Part shown: piece by piece, positions 54,115 through 64,000 of the stretch
Position numbering within the stretch: position 1 is the stretch's first letter
Layout of the letters: each line of letters begins with the position of its first letter
Source: Chaetomium olivaceum
Taxonomy: Eukaryota; Ascomycota; Sordariomycetes; Sordariales; Chaetomiaceae
DNA: 64,000 nucleotides
Assembly: GCA_039881045.1 (NCBI GenBank)
Contig: JAYWVB010000082.1
Location: 29,466-93,465 of the forward strand
Reading direction: 5' to 3'
Translations under genes and position numbers: made by a program
The notes under the pieces: generated by a model
Database searches by the model: none
Told to the model about the DNA's origin: nothing
The model's input: only the letters and a program-made list of their open reading frames with translations

Positions 54115-57089
54115 GGGGGGGTGACGGGAACGGGGAAACTAGAAAAATTTTCGCACAAGTCCGCCACCGCTATCTCCCATGGTAGCGAAGGAGCGGTCAG
54201 CATATACGGTGTCTGCGGCGTTGGGGAACGGTCCATCACACATCCGGGGGCATTGGGCTAGGTCGAGGGGAGTGAATAGAACGGGCATCGGAGTACGAAG
54301 TAGAAAAAGTGCTTTCTTAACCAGTTTGAGAGTTTCCTTTTGATGTGAGGTTGTCGACCAGTGTCTCCGGCCTGGCACTCGGCGGTGGCCTGAGTGGGAA
54401 AAAGAATGCGCGGTCCGCAGTAGAAAACTGCACGGCAGTACGACTTGTAATATAAGGTATCTCTGGTGCCGGATGGAGCCGCCTTGAGGCATGTATGTAG
54501 TGTAGTGTATGTAAGCCACTCCGCCTAAACGTGGATTCCGTGCCGCTTGACACTCCCGTGTACCCCAGACTACGGTGGCATCCACACCACCGACGACGGG
54601 AATGCGGAGGATAACAACCCTGCAACCATCCACCTATCCAGCGCTCTCCCAGGATTTCATAACCCGGACTCCACAGACGCAGACAGAATGGAAGCTCACG
54701 GAAGGGAACGAATGTGGGGGGGTGATTGTCCGTCCGCTCGTCAGAAAGGAAAAGGGGGGTTCAGGGATGGCGGGCCGACCGTTGGAGGCGATCTGGGATG
54801 TCACGCGCTTGCGTGTGGGGAGGCGGTCGCCGAAAACAACCGGCAGCTTTGCTTGGCCCACAAGACCTCTGTTGTATTTGAAGCCGACCACGCATTTTGA
54901 TTTCGGGTTGGCGGCGTCTGGCGCTGCTGTTGTTGCCGTCGACTTTACAGACCGAGTGTTTCGATCGGACGGCGTTTGTGTGCTGCGCTGCAGGAGAGAG
55001 GTTCGATGTCTTTTCGCAATCGGAGAAGCAAAAACTGGGGGCGTGCTGGCAAAGGGCACACAGATCTGTACTGTGAATGCTGCGCCGAGCCGCGCACGTG
55101 CCGCCAAGGGAGACTCGCAGCTGCCACAACCGCTTGGTGGCGGCGGATCTCTCACCGATCTGTCCGGCTGCCCGCCGGAGGAGCAACCCCTGAGATGGGG
55201 TCGCCACACACTTGGCATCCCCTTTCACTTCCGAGCCTCCCTCTCTTGCCTCTCTCAAACCTCTGCAGCAATTGATCCACATTCCCTCAACATGCACCGC
55301 AACAAGTAAAGGGACGGGTTTGCTGGCCATAAACTGACACTTGCCATCCGCTGGACATCTCGGAGACCCGAGAACGTTTTGAATGTAAGATGCATTGTCT
55401 GGACAGGGAGCGTTTCCGTCAACAACCGACAAACTTCGTATGTCTGTAAGACAATGTCGTATTCATACACCACAAAGCCACGGACTCTCCCCCGTCTCCG
55501 TCTTGTCCGGGCGATGCGGCCCGCCGCAATGCCCGCAATGCCGGATGGAGTATGATTTGAATTAGATTAAAATCTGGGGTTTCTAGAAGACTCGTGCCCG
55601 GTACAGCGAGTGCCGCTGAAGCGTGAGTTCAAACTTGGGGTGCATGCGACGCAAATCTGGGGTTCCATGGCACCCCCGGGTTTGGGGATATTCAGCCTGA
55701 TTGCCGCGACTGAAAGGTTCGCCCAGCATTCCAAAGCCTTCCGCTGTAAATTGCGGGTTTTCTGGAAAGGGAGGAGGGTTGCCACTGATATGAACCAGCC
55801 GGCATGCTCGATTAAACGTCAAGGTTACGTACCCTTGGATACCTTACACAGCAGACAAAGCACTCAAAGAGTCGGTCAATAACGCCTGAATTGGCGGTGG
55901 ATGGTGGAATGAATTCGTGGACAACTCTCGGTCCCAAATTGCCGTAACTGGCATAACTGGAACCCACATGTCTCGGTAGCGTGTCACCATTGCACCCGCT
56001 GCTTCAGTCAACCTGGCTGCACTTCCGAGGTCAATATTGTGTCGCGTACGGATCTGTACACCACACCGGCACCCCGGGGCTGACACCACCACGACCTAAA
56101 GCGGAGTGCTGTGGAGAGTCTTGCCCCCAATTCGACTGTCAATGGCATCGCCTGGTGGAGGGAATTGATGAGTAACCGATGGATGGTGGAGGCACGAAGG
56201 AGGCGTGGTCATCGCAGTCAGCACACGCATGCAAGTGCAGCAATTGTTGGCCCGCCCTGCGGACTTCCTAGTCGGTTGGAAGCCCGTGTGCCTGCGTAAG
56301 CCACCGCCCAGAAGCCCAGAAAAAGAAACGGCTGAGCGGCGCTGGGAACGAAACCACCCACACCCACAATAATACTGTGTAATCTGGAGTTACGAATAAT
56401 TGCAGTTCAATGTTACTGAATGAATGCCTCCCTCTAACTCTCACGATTTCCGGCTGGACGGGATGGCATGCTTCCCTTTGTCTCCGCCCCCGCCTCTCCT
56501 GACATTGGTGCAATCATTTGGATCCCCCCTGAGTTCGGGGCTGATGGAGCTTGTGGGTCCGTGGAACGAGATTCCCGTCCGCCCTTCTTGCTTTCCTTGT
56601 TTGGACTCGGACGTTGCAGCCGTCGTCAGACAGATTGGGCCAATCAACCAAGAGTGGGTCACTCTGTGCTGATGTTTCTGCCTCAGGCAATGGCCCCCTT
56701 TCGCATACGTGTCCAGAACATAAAAGAAGCCTGGAGCCCCGTCAGCTCAGAGTGCCTTCCTTGCCGTAAGTCAAGAAGCCAGACTGTCCTCTTCGACAGC
56801 ACAGCCAACCAGCTGTTCACTCCGAGCAACAAGGCTGGCTGAGTCACAGATGGACTCGTCATGGGCAATGCAATTCCCTTTAGCATCTGACTTCCCGACA
56901 TATTAGTAGTGAGGAACTGGGAAGGCGCCTCGTTACTGTCAACCAACAATCCACACCCACTCTGCAACAAACTCCACCACACTCTTAGTCGTCCACCACA
57001 AACGTTCGACAAGGAAACGAACCGTGCTTCGTTATCCATTCGCAGAAATCACACACACAAAAGTCCTCCTACGAGGTGCGAGGTTCACA
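54115..57089. other. Intergenic and long leader upstream of hac1
   Basis: Nearly 3 kb. A 244-codon frame at 54575-55309 starts with a non-ATG codon, has similar-sized frames antisense and no motif, so it is not called. The right end holds the hac1 leader with two short upstream frames. UPR elements may lie here but none was confirmed. Confidence 0.5.
56850..56906 (+). promoter_or_regulatory. Upstream open reading frames in the hac1 leader
   Basis: An ATG at 56850 opens 18 codons (MDSSWAMQFPLASDFPTY) and stops at 56904-56906, 183 bases before the hac1 ATG. A second ATG at 56861 in another frame stops at 56888-56890. No other ATG lies between 56907 and the hac1 start. In Trichoderma and Aspergillus, hac1/hacA leaders carry an upstream frame that is removed by using a later transcription start under ER stress; the same is inferred here. 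Confidence 0.5.
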
Positions 57090-58505
57090 ATGTCTGAAAT
57101 GCATTCCTGGACCCGCGCAGCGTCGCCAAACATCAAGTTTGAGGGCTCGCCCGCCGAGTCTCTTCTTTCAACCCCTGACGAGATGTACCCCTCTCTGTTC
57201 GGCGATAGCCCGGCACCGGCAAACACGGTCAACCCGCTCGAGATGATGTCACCGGAGTCCATCTCCGACGACGGCCAACACGACCTGACCATGCTTGCCG
57301 GCCTCACCGCGTTCACCCAACCTTCTCTCAACCAGCCTACACCTTCAGTCGACGGCACCCCCGAGCCCGAAAAGAAGCAGGTTAAGAAGAGGAAGTCTTG
57401 GGGCCAAGTACTTCCGGAGCCAAAGACCAACCTGCCTCCAAGGTTTGTCATGCCCCTTACAGAGGTCCGCGTCCGGACATGATGTTGATAATCATAACAG
57501 GAAGCGCGCCAAGACCGAAGACGAGAAGGAACAACGGCGAGTCGAACGCGTCCTCCGCAACCGTCGCGCCGCCCAATCGTCGCGCGAGCGGAAGCGCCTG
57601 GAGGTTGAGGGTCTTGAACAAAGGAACAAGGAGCTTGAGGCGGCGCTGCTCCACGCACAACAAATGAACCTGCGACTCATCGAGGAGCTCCAAACATTCC
57701 AAAGCACTGGCGGCGCCAGGACCTCTCCATCATTCGAAGGTCTTCGCCAACCCCCCGTCACATTTTCACAGCAACTGTTCAACTCACAAGACGGCCCCAC
57801 CATGAGTGGCGCCGGTTCCCTGGAGCAAATGTTCCAATCCATCCCATCCACCACCAACAAGACCGTGAACCCCGCGTCTCTATCACCCTCCCTCAGCCCC
57901 GTCGCTGAGGAGGCGGACGAGGAGAGCGAGCCGACAAAGGCCGCTACTCCTGTTGCGGATGCCCCTACCATGGCCGAGGCCAATGTTTCCCCCGACGCGA
58001 CACAACATCCTGCTGAGATGTTGTGCCTGGACCTGCAGTGTCGGTCGGCGGAAGCACCAGCCTCGGCGTGGCAAGTGGCATCCCAGCAACAACTACACCC
58101 AGCACAGGCGCTGCTCCTCCAGCTCCAGTTCCTTCTAGCCTCCACCTCGGCGATGCTTTCTGTATGCCAGAGGCCCTTGACGCTGATCGCTATCTCATTG
58201 AAAGCGGGCTTCTCTCTTCACCCAACTCAACCGATTATGAATACGATCATCTGGCTAGTGACGACACCTCATCGTTCCCCTTCACGAACGACTTCGACAT
58301 CAACGAGTTCATCACCGACAGCGAGCTTAACGGCGCGCCCAGCAACGAGCAACAGCCGCAGCACCTCTACGGCAGCTCCGTCGCAGACTCGTCGCTCCTC
58401 AACCCTGAGACTCCGAACCCTTCGGAAGATCCTTACCTGCAGCCCCACTCTGGCGCGTCCCTTGATGGATGCGACGATGGCGGTCTTGCGGTTGGTGTCA
58501 ACTGA
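57090..58505 (+). CDS. hac1: Unfolded protein response bZIP regulator HAC1/HacA
   Basis: Master activator of the ER unfolded protein response. Exon 1 is 57090-57442, then a normal 58-bp intron, then exon 2 from 57501. The bZIP (residues about 118-180) reads RKRAKTEDEKEQRRVERVL, RNRRAAQSSRERKRLEVE and a short leucine zipper. At 58013-58035 an unconventional 23-nt intron sits between two CNGCNGN loops. Removing it shifts the frame and leads through VSVGGSTSLGVASG to ALDADRYLIESGLLSSPN, FPFTNDFDINEFITD and HSGASLDGCDDGGLAVGVN, the expected active C-terminus, stop 58503-58505 (444 residues). Without that splice the frame runs through EMLCLDLQCRSAEAPAS to 58857 (569 residues). The region up to 58505 is thus readable in two frames. 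bZIP family, IRE1-type control and the C-terminus together make the identity secure. Confidence 0.93.
58001..58042 (+). promoter_or_regulatory. IRE1-dependent unconventional intron of hac1 with twin stem-loops
   Basis: 5' site: CACAACATC at 58001-58009 pairs perfectly with GATGTTGTG at 58017-58025, leaving the seven-base loop CTGCTGA (58010-58016); cleavage after its third base ends the exon at 58012. 3' site: loop CTGCAGT (58033-58039) closed by GAC/GTC; cleavage after the third base starts the next exon at 58036. Both loops fit the CNGCNGN consensus cut by IRE1. The 23-nt length equals 2 modulo 3, as needed to switch into the conserved C-terminal frame. Confidence 0.9.
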
Positions 58506-59271
58506 GGGACACTCGGTCGACCGGGTTTTGGGAGCTGACGAATCGGCAGCGGTAGCAGCTAATGGAGGATCGCAGCAGCAGTTGCCCCGTCGCGGGCCAA
58601 CCGGTTGGCCGCACGGAGCTAAGCTCCCGTCGAAGGAGGTCCTGCTCACACTCTTGTGGGTCCTCAGAGTCGAAGAGCGGAGACTTCAGATCCGCGAACA
58701 AGCAAAGGCTTCGTCGAAACCCGGGGCGTCCAGTGTCTCCAAGACAACCCCGCCAGCAATTAACAAGGCAACATATGTCTTGAACGTATCATCGCGCAAG
58801 CGAAGTGGTGAAGAAGAAAGTCGTGTTGCTTCCCTCAAGAGGCGGCGCTTTCAATGAACGATCTGTATGAATCAATTTGGGGCTGGCTTAGCATAATAGC
58901 ATGGCGAAACGGAACCTGGGATTGGTTAGCGTTGATTTCTCGAGCAGCGTGGGACCGCTTCTAGCTCTTGTACTGTGTATTACCATTAGACAATTGATCT
59001 TGTCTTGACTTATGACTTGGACTTTGACATACCCTGCTTGACTTGCTCCTCGCGTCGTGCCGTGCTGTGCGTAAACTTGGTCAATGTTTCAGCGTCTGAC
59101 AATTCTTTTTCTTAGACTTCACAAGCAGGAATTCTCAGGCATGCTTCATACTCACCCGCCCGAGTACTGCCGATGGTCGTCGACGGTCGCCCTTCCAAGA
59201 ACTTCCTCCATCCCAGCAAGGCTCTGGTTAGTATATCAGCAAGGAGCTATCCGGTGCCATAGCAGCTAGGA

Positions 59272-59289
59272 GGGGGGGGGGGGGGGGGG
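59272..59289 (+). repeat. Poly-G run, 18 bases
   Basis: Uninterrupted run of 18 G, preceded by CTAGGA. A G-quadruplex is possible. It is also a place where consensus length is unreliable. Confidence 0.9.
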
Positions 59290-59564
59290 TATACGAGTAT
59301 TATTTCATGAGAGAAGGACGCGCCGGCTTGAGGACAGGGGAGCACTTGAACGCGCAATGCCGTTCCGTTCCATCAACCCCAACATCAAAAGATGTGCCCT
59401 AGGATAAGGGTACGGCAGCCCAGGTAGGGATCACGGCTGTGCCCTGCCAACGTCCCCGGGTGTAATTGGTGTTTGCTATCATGGAAATAGAGTCGACGTT
59501 GGAGGGCGGGGCACGAAATGCCGACTCCCTGGGGATCGGGGATACGAGATTGGTGGAACAAAGA

Positions 59565-59582
59565 GGGGGGGGGGGGGGGGGG
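59565..59582 (+). repeat. Second poly-G run, 18 bases
   Basis: Another uninterrupted 18-G run on the same strand, 275 bases after the first, followed by TAGGGGAAG. Confidence 0.9.
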
Positions 59583-61216
59583 TAGGGGAAGCGGTAAGGT
59601 GTGTTGAACTCTTTACACGACCTCCAACTGTCCCACTTTCTCGGTTGTTCAACATACGGTTCACATTTCCCGGTCGTTGACTCGGACTCTATGAATCCGT
59701 AGCCTAGGCCCCAACCACTTTCAATACTAACAACTCCAAATTGTCTTTACGGGGAAACTGAGACGTTAACCTGGAAGGCGAGTGATACGCATGTGTTTCC
59801 GGACCGAGAGCAGTCACGAACGTAGTTGATAGGAGCCGACGCCTATAAGTGTAAGCCCGGCTGACATCAGGCCTTCTGTATGGACGGACAGACACTTATC
59901 CGCGATACCGTGACCTCTCTGCAGCTGTCCATGGATCAACCATGGTAAGTCTGAGCTGAGTTGCTGTTACCAATAAACTCCCGTCTATAGTTGGAGTATC
60001 AACCCCAATGTGATAGAACCGTTGAGCTAACCCCGCGTTCTTGCCCTCCAATATGCTGTGCAGTTCATGCAGTGGAACATCGGGGAAATGGACATGCATC
60101 ATCCTGATATATGCAACCCGCTTCTTGCTCGTTCAAACCCTGCAAGCACCCTCTGTACCTCACACCTTTATGTTCTTCAGCATGGAGGGGGGGATGCCAT
60201 GGCGTCCACTTCCTCCTCGTCCCTCTTCTCTTCGGGTCAACTACACTCAGTGGCTTCACGCTAGTGTACTGGATCGCATTAGTGTACATTGCGGCTCCAG
60301 TGGATTCTAGCTACGGAGAATTACTAAGACCGATAGATATACTGAGCTGCTGCAACCACTTGCGTGGCCAGGCAGGAATCTGGTCAGAGTCAATAGTTGC
60401 CACTGGAGTCTAATCAAGCTGCCGGATAAAAGCCAGCAACCATCCACAGCCGAATCTGTGAGTTGAGGAGTATGCTATGAGGAGATCTGCTTGACTCTCT
60501 GGCCCAAGCTCCCTGAAAGATAACCTACCGGTCCCTAGTTGTGTTTACCGGTATGTGGTGGCACAGCATGGGAGGATGTCATACAGACACCGGGAGAGCA
60601 GAGGGTTGACGAATCTCGGGTGCTTTTGCCATATTGGAACCGACACGAGCGAGCCGACTCATCACTGGCTATGGACTCGGAAACTTCGAAGTGCGAGCTG
60701 GTCATGGGAACTTGGTGTGACTGCTGCAACCTCTTCGTGGGGATCAAGGCAATGATGTTGTTGGTGCGGGCCCCAATCACAGCCACCAGATCATCCTTCC
60801 TCGACATTGCCGTCAACACCGGGCCCCTTTATCCCCGCGAGACCGTTTAAGCCGCGGTAACACAAACAATACCAAGAGTATGAGGGGTTCCCAGGGTTGC
60901 ATACGCGGCTTGCATATCGCAAGGGGTCCGTCAACATGTGAGGGGAATGTGCAGCTCTGGCTCCCTGGAAGACAGGAATTGGCCAACCAGAGTTGCAGCA
61001 GTCAAGTGGATGGGAATACGGAAATGGTGGTCGAGGCCATGGCTTCTCTGCTGGGAGGTCATCGACCACGAGGATGGCTCGGCAAGTATGATTGTTGGTG
61101 AGAGGTAGCACCTGTAACATAAGAGGCGAACCACCTCCCAGCGTGATCATCCCACTGCCCCTCATCGGCGGCTCGTCATAACCCACTCCAAGGTCTCGAG
61201 AACAATACCGACCAAG

Positions 61217-64000
61217 ATGTCGCCGCTACCCGAGGAGTTCGACATTATTGTGTGTGGTGGTGGGAGCTGTGGATGTGTGGTGGCTGGAAGGTATGATGAT
61301 CGTAGCGTGAAGTCTTTTATCCTATCCCCTGGTGGCTTACACAATTCATATTTTAGGTTGGCCAATCTGGATCATAACCTCAAGGTCCTACTTATCGAGG
61401 CCGGGGAGAACAATCTCAACAACCCATGGGTGTTCCGGCCGGCAATCTTCCCGCGGAATATGAAATTGGACTCAAAGACAGCTACTTTTTACGAGTCCAG
61501 CCCTTCGAAATGGCTTGGCGGCCGAAGTGCCATTGTGCCCGCCGCCCACATCCTGGGTGGCGGGTCCTCGATCAACTTCATGGTAGGGAAAGAAGGGTTG
61601 ATGACTGTTCTATGGTCATGGGGCTGACGCATCTCAGATGTACACTCGAGCTTCTGCTTCCGATTATGACGACTTTCAAGCCAAGGGCTGGAAGACCGAG
61701 GAGCTCCTACCGCTCATGAAGAAGCATGAGACGTACCAGCGTGCTTCACACAATCGGGATATCCATGGCTTTGAAGGCCCCATCAAGGTCTCGTTTGGTA
61801 ACTAGTATGTGGGCCCATCATTTTGCCTATGTGGATGGATCCTGACCACTTGAAAGTGCGTACCCGATCAAGGACGACTTCCTCCGAGCTGTCGAAACCC
61901 AAGGAATCCCCGTTGTCGATGACCTGCAAGATCTCAAAACCGGTCATGGTGCCGAGCAGTGGTATGTACCTACTTCCATTTTCAAATGCTGTGAAACCTC
62001 TGCTACTTAGAACTGGATAAGAAATACTGACTTAAGCTTAGGCTGAAGTGGATTAATCGCGATGTAAGTGGCTCCTCTTGGTGGCATAACAAGCCTGATC
62101 ACTCACAGCAGCGTCTAGACTGGCCGCCGTAGCGATAGCGCTCATGCGTACATCCATGCGACCCGTGCTGTCCACTCGAACCTGTATATTGCGTGCAATA
62201 CCAAAGTAGACAAGGTGATCATTGAAAACGGGCGAGCCGTTGCTGTCCGGACTGTGTAAGCCTTATTTCAACACCCTCCGTTTACCTCGAATCCTTTGCT
62301 GACAACACCAACAGCCCGACTAAGCCAAGTAGCAATGTGAGTATTAGTACTTTCAAGAGCTCAAAGTCCTCCTTCCGGAAAATCTGACGCATCTGTAGGA
62401 TCCTGGAGTCCGGGTATTCCGTGCTCGCAAGCAGATCGTCGTGTCCGGCGGCACCATGTCATCCCCTTTGATTCTCCAGCGGTCCGGAATCGGTAGGCTT
62501 ACACAAGTGTCGTCCCGCTCAACATTTAGGACTGACATCGTTCAGGTGATGCCAACAAGCTCCGCCGTGTCGGAGTCAAGCCCATCGTTGATCTCCCAGG
62601 TGTCGGTCTCAACTTCCAGGACCACTATCTTACCTTCTCCGTCTACCGGGCCAAGCCGGGCACGGAAACGTTCGACGACTTTGCCCGCGGAGATCCCGAG
62701 GTGCAGAAACGTACGTACTTGTCTTCAAACAATGGAAGGGAAAGTTTGGTTAACCCGCTCCAGGTGTCTTTGAAGAGTGGAACATCAAGGGAACCGGCCC
62801 CCTTGCCACCAACGGCATCGAAGCGGGCGTCAAGATTCGTCCGACTGCCGCCGAGCTCAAGGAGTTCGAGTCCTGGCCCACTCCCGACTTTAAAGAGGGC
62901 TGGGAATCCTACTTCAAGAACAAGCCTGACAAGCCGGTGATGCACTATTCAGTCATCAGGTATGTTTGACTCGTGTCCAGTGCCTCGTACGCCGTTAGGT
63001 GCCAATGAAAGGAAGGGATAGCTGACACTGTTGGGCAGTGGATGGTTTGGCGACCACATGTTGATGTAAGTCAAGGCTACCCTTGTAGTTAGTCATCTTA
63101 CCCCGGTTTCCTAACCAGCTGTTAGGCCCCCCGGCAACTTCTTCACCATGTTCCACTTCCTCGAGTACCCCTTCTCGCGGGGCCAGACGCACATCACGTC
63201 GGCGGACCCGTACGCGGTGCCCGACTTCGACGCGGGCTTCATGAGCGACGAGCGCGACATGGTACCCATGGTGTGGGGGTACATCAAGTCGCGCGAGACG
63301 GCCCGCCGCATGGACGCCTACGCGGGCGAGGTCCAGAACATGCACCCCTTCTTCGCCTTCGACTCGGAGGCGCGCGCCCATGACCTCAACTTGGAAGATA
63401 CCAACCGCTACGCCCTCCCCGGTAACATCACGGCCGGCATCCAGCACGGCAGCTGGAGCGTGCCCGTGCCGGAGCCCGAGGACAAGCCCGCCAAGGGGAT
63501 TGTGACTAGCAACCGCAAGGCGAAGAGAAAGGAGCTCAAGTATACCAAGAAGGATATTGAGGCCGTCGAGGATTGGGTGAAGCGCCATGTCGAGACGACC
63601 TGGCATTGTCTTGGTGTAAGTCTGCGTTGTCTTTTGGGGGGGAGGTTGAAATGAAATGGACTGACAATCCCTGTCCTCAGACATGCTCCATGGCTCCCAG
63701 GGAGGGCAACAGCATCGTCAAGCACGGTGTCCTGGACGAGCGCCTGAACGTGCACGGCGTCAAGGGCCTCAAGGTGGCCGACTTGAGTATCTGCCCCGAC
63801 AACGTGGGCTGCAACACGTAAGTGATACAACAAGAAACTTTCAAAGAAACCCAGGGCTGATGGAGTGTGTCAGGTACTCGACTGCGCTCCTGATCGGTGA
63901 GAAGGCGGCCATGTTGGTTGCGGAGGATCTTGGCTACTCAGGCGAGGCGCTCGACATGAAGGTGCCAGATTATCATGCGCCAGGCGAGAACCGGCTTGCC
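61217..64000 (+). CDS. Alcohol (methanol) oxidase, GMC family; 3' end cut by window
   Basis: Peroxisomal flavoenzyme oxidising short alcohols to aldehyde plus hydrogen peroxide. Fourteen exons: 61217-61290, 61357-61582, 61638-61804, 61857-61961, 62042-62063, 62119-62255, 62315-62336, 62399-62492, 62546-62710, 62764-62959, 63039-63065, 63126-63615, 63681-63817 and 63874 onward; every junction is GT-AG and in phase, giving 663 codons so far. FAD motif: CGGGSCGCVVAGRLA; GMC signatures ILGGGSSIN and SGGTMSSPLILQRSGIG; active-site His in WHCLGTCSMAP and Asn in CPDNVGCNTYSTALLIGEKAA. The sequence ends YHAPGENRLA, with few residues missing; relatives end in a PTS1 tripeptide. Exons 5 and 7 are 22 nt and exon 11 is 27 nt. 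Confidence 0.92.

Larger units (their letters stand above)
58506..61216. other. Intergenic, hac1 to alcohol oxidase, with two poly-G runs
   Basis: From 58506 to 58857 the unspliced hac1 frame stays open; beyond that no coding frame is recognisable. Holds two 18-base G runs and the alcohol oxidase promoter. Confidence 0.55.

Noticed and set aside
54602..55309. Open frame of over 230 codons upstream of hac1
   Set aside because: Comparable frames run antisense, composition is not protein-like and no motif is recognisable.
60002..60048. tRNA-like stretch on the minus strand
   Set aside because: A- and B-box-like parts are too close together and no anticodon arm fits between them.

Overview
The window is nuclear DNA of a filamentous ascomycete, most likely a Sordariomycete close to the Sordariales/Chaetomiaceae. 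The evidence is GC-rich coding sequence, 50-140 bp spliceosomal introns with CTAAC/CTGAC branch points, a secreted AA9 monooxygenase with a CBM1 tail, a Zn2Cys6 regulator, a GMC alcohol oxidase, a complex I 21 kDa subunit and a hac1-type UPR regulator with a 23-nt unconventional intron. The genus was not determined. There are no operons, no mobile element or CRISPR array, and no tRNA I can support.

Layout. 1-9 kb: ceramide synthase, CE12 rhamnogalacturonan acetylesterase, an FTA2/kinase-like gene (minus) and an extended SDR. 9-16.9 kb: copper amine oxidase, an 8-exon Zn2Cys6 factor, and a divergent pair of a C2H2 protein and an MCP1-type mitochondrial membrane protein. 17-25.8 kb: a fungal ATP-grasp protein, a GPR1/FUN34/YaaH transporter, an SDR with a mitochondrial-type leader, and a SWIRM-domain protein. 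25.8-31.9 kb: about 6 kb without a recognisable gene. 31.9-36 kb: F-box/WD protein and a 7-exon SMP-30-type lactonase (both minus). 37.9-47.2 kb: AA9 LPMO, complex I subunit divergent from Csm3/Swi3, mitochondrial 2-methylisocitrate lyase, a classical SDR and a dCTP deaminase/dUTPase-like protein. 47.7-54.1 kb: Ski2 helicase, ESCRT-III (CHMP1/Did2-like), DUF427 protein. 54-64 kb: a long leader/upstream region, hac1, a spacer with two 18-base G runs, and a 14-exon alcohol oxidase running off the right edge.

The genes are mostly unrelated housekeeping and accessory functions. Loose themes are plant cell-wall attack (acetylesterase, AA9), C1/C2/C3 carbon use (alcohol oxidase, acetate-type transporter, methylisocitrate lyase) and secretory stress (hac1). 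The most informative single element is hac1: a perfect 9-bp hairpin with a seven-base CNGCNGN loop, a second CNGCNGN loop 23 nt downstream, and a frame switch into the conserved-looking C-terminus.

A second theme is sequence quality or decay. Six otherwise well-conserved genes (ceramide synthase, MCP1-like, ATP-grasp, SWIRM, F-box/WD, Ski2) need one- or few-base corrections to read through, several of them in short C or G runs. I read these as probable consensus errors, but the sequence alone cannot exclude real mutations.
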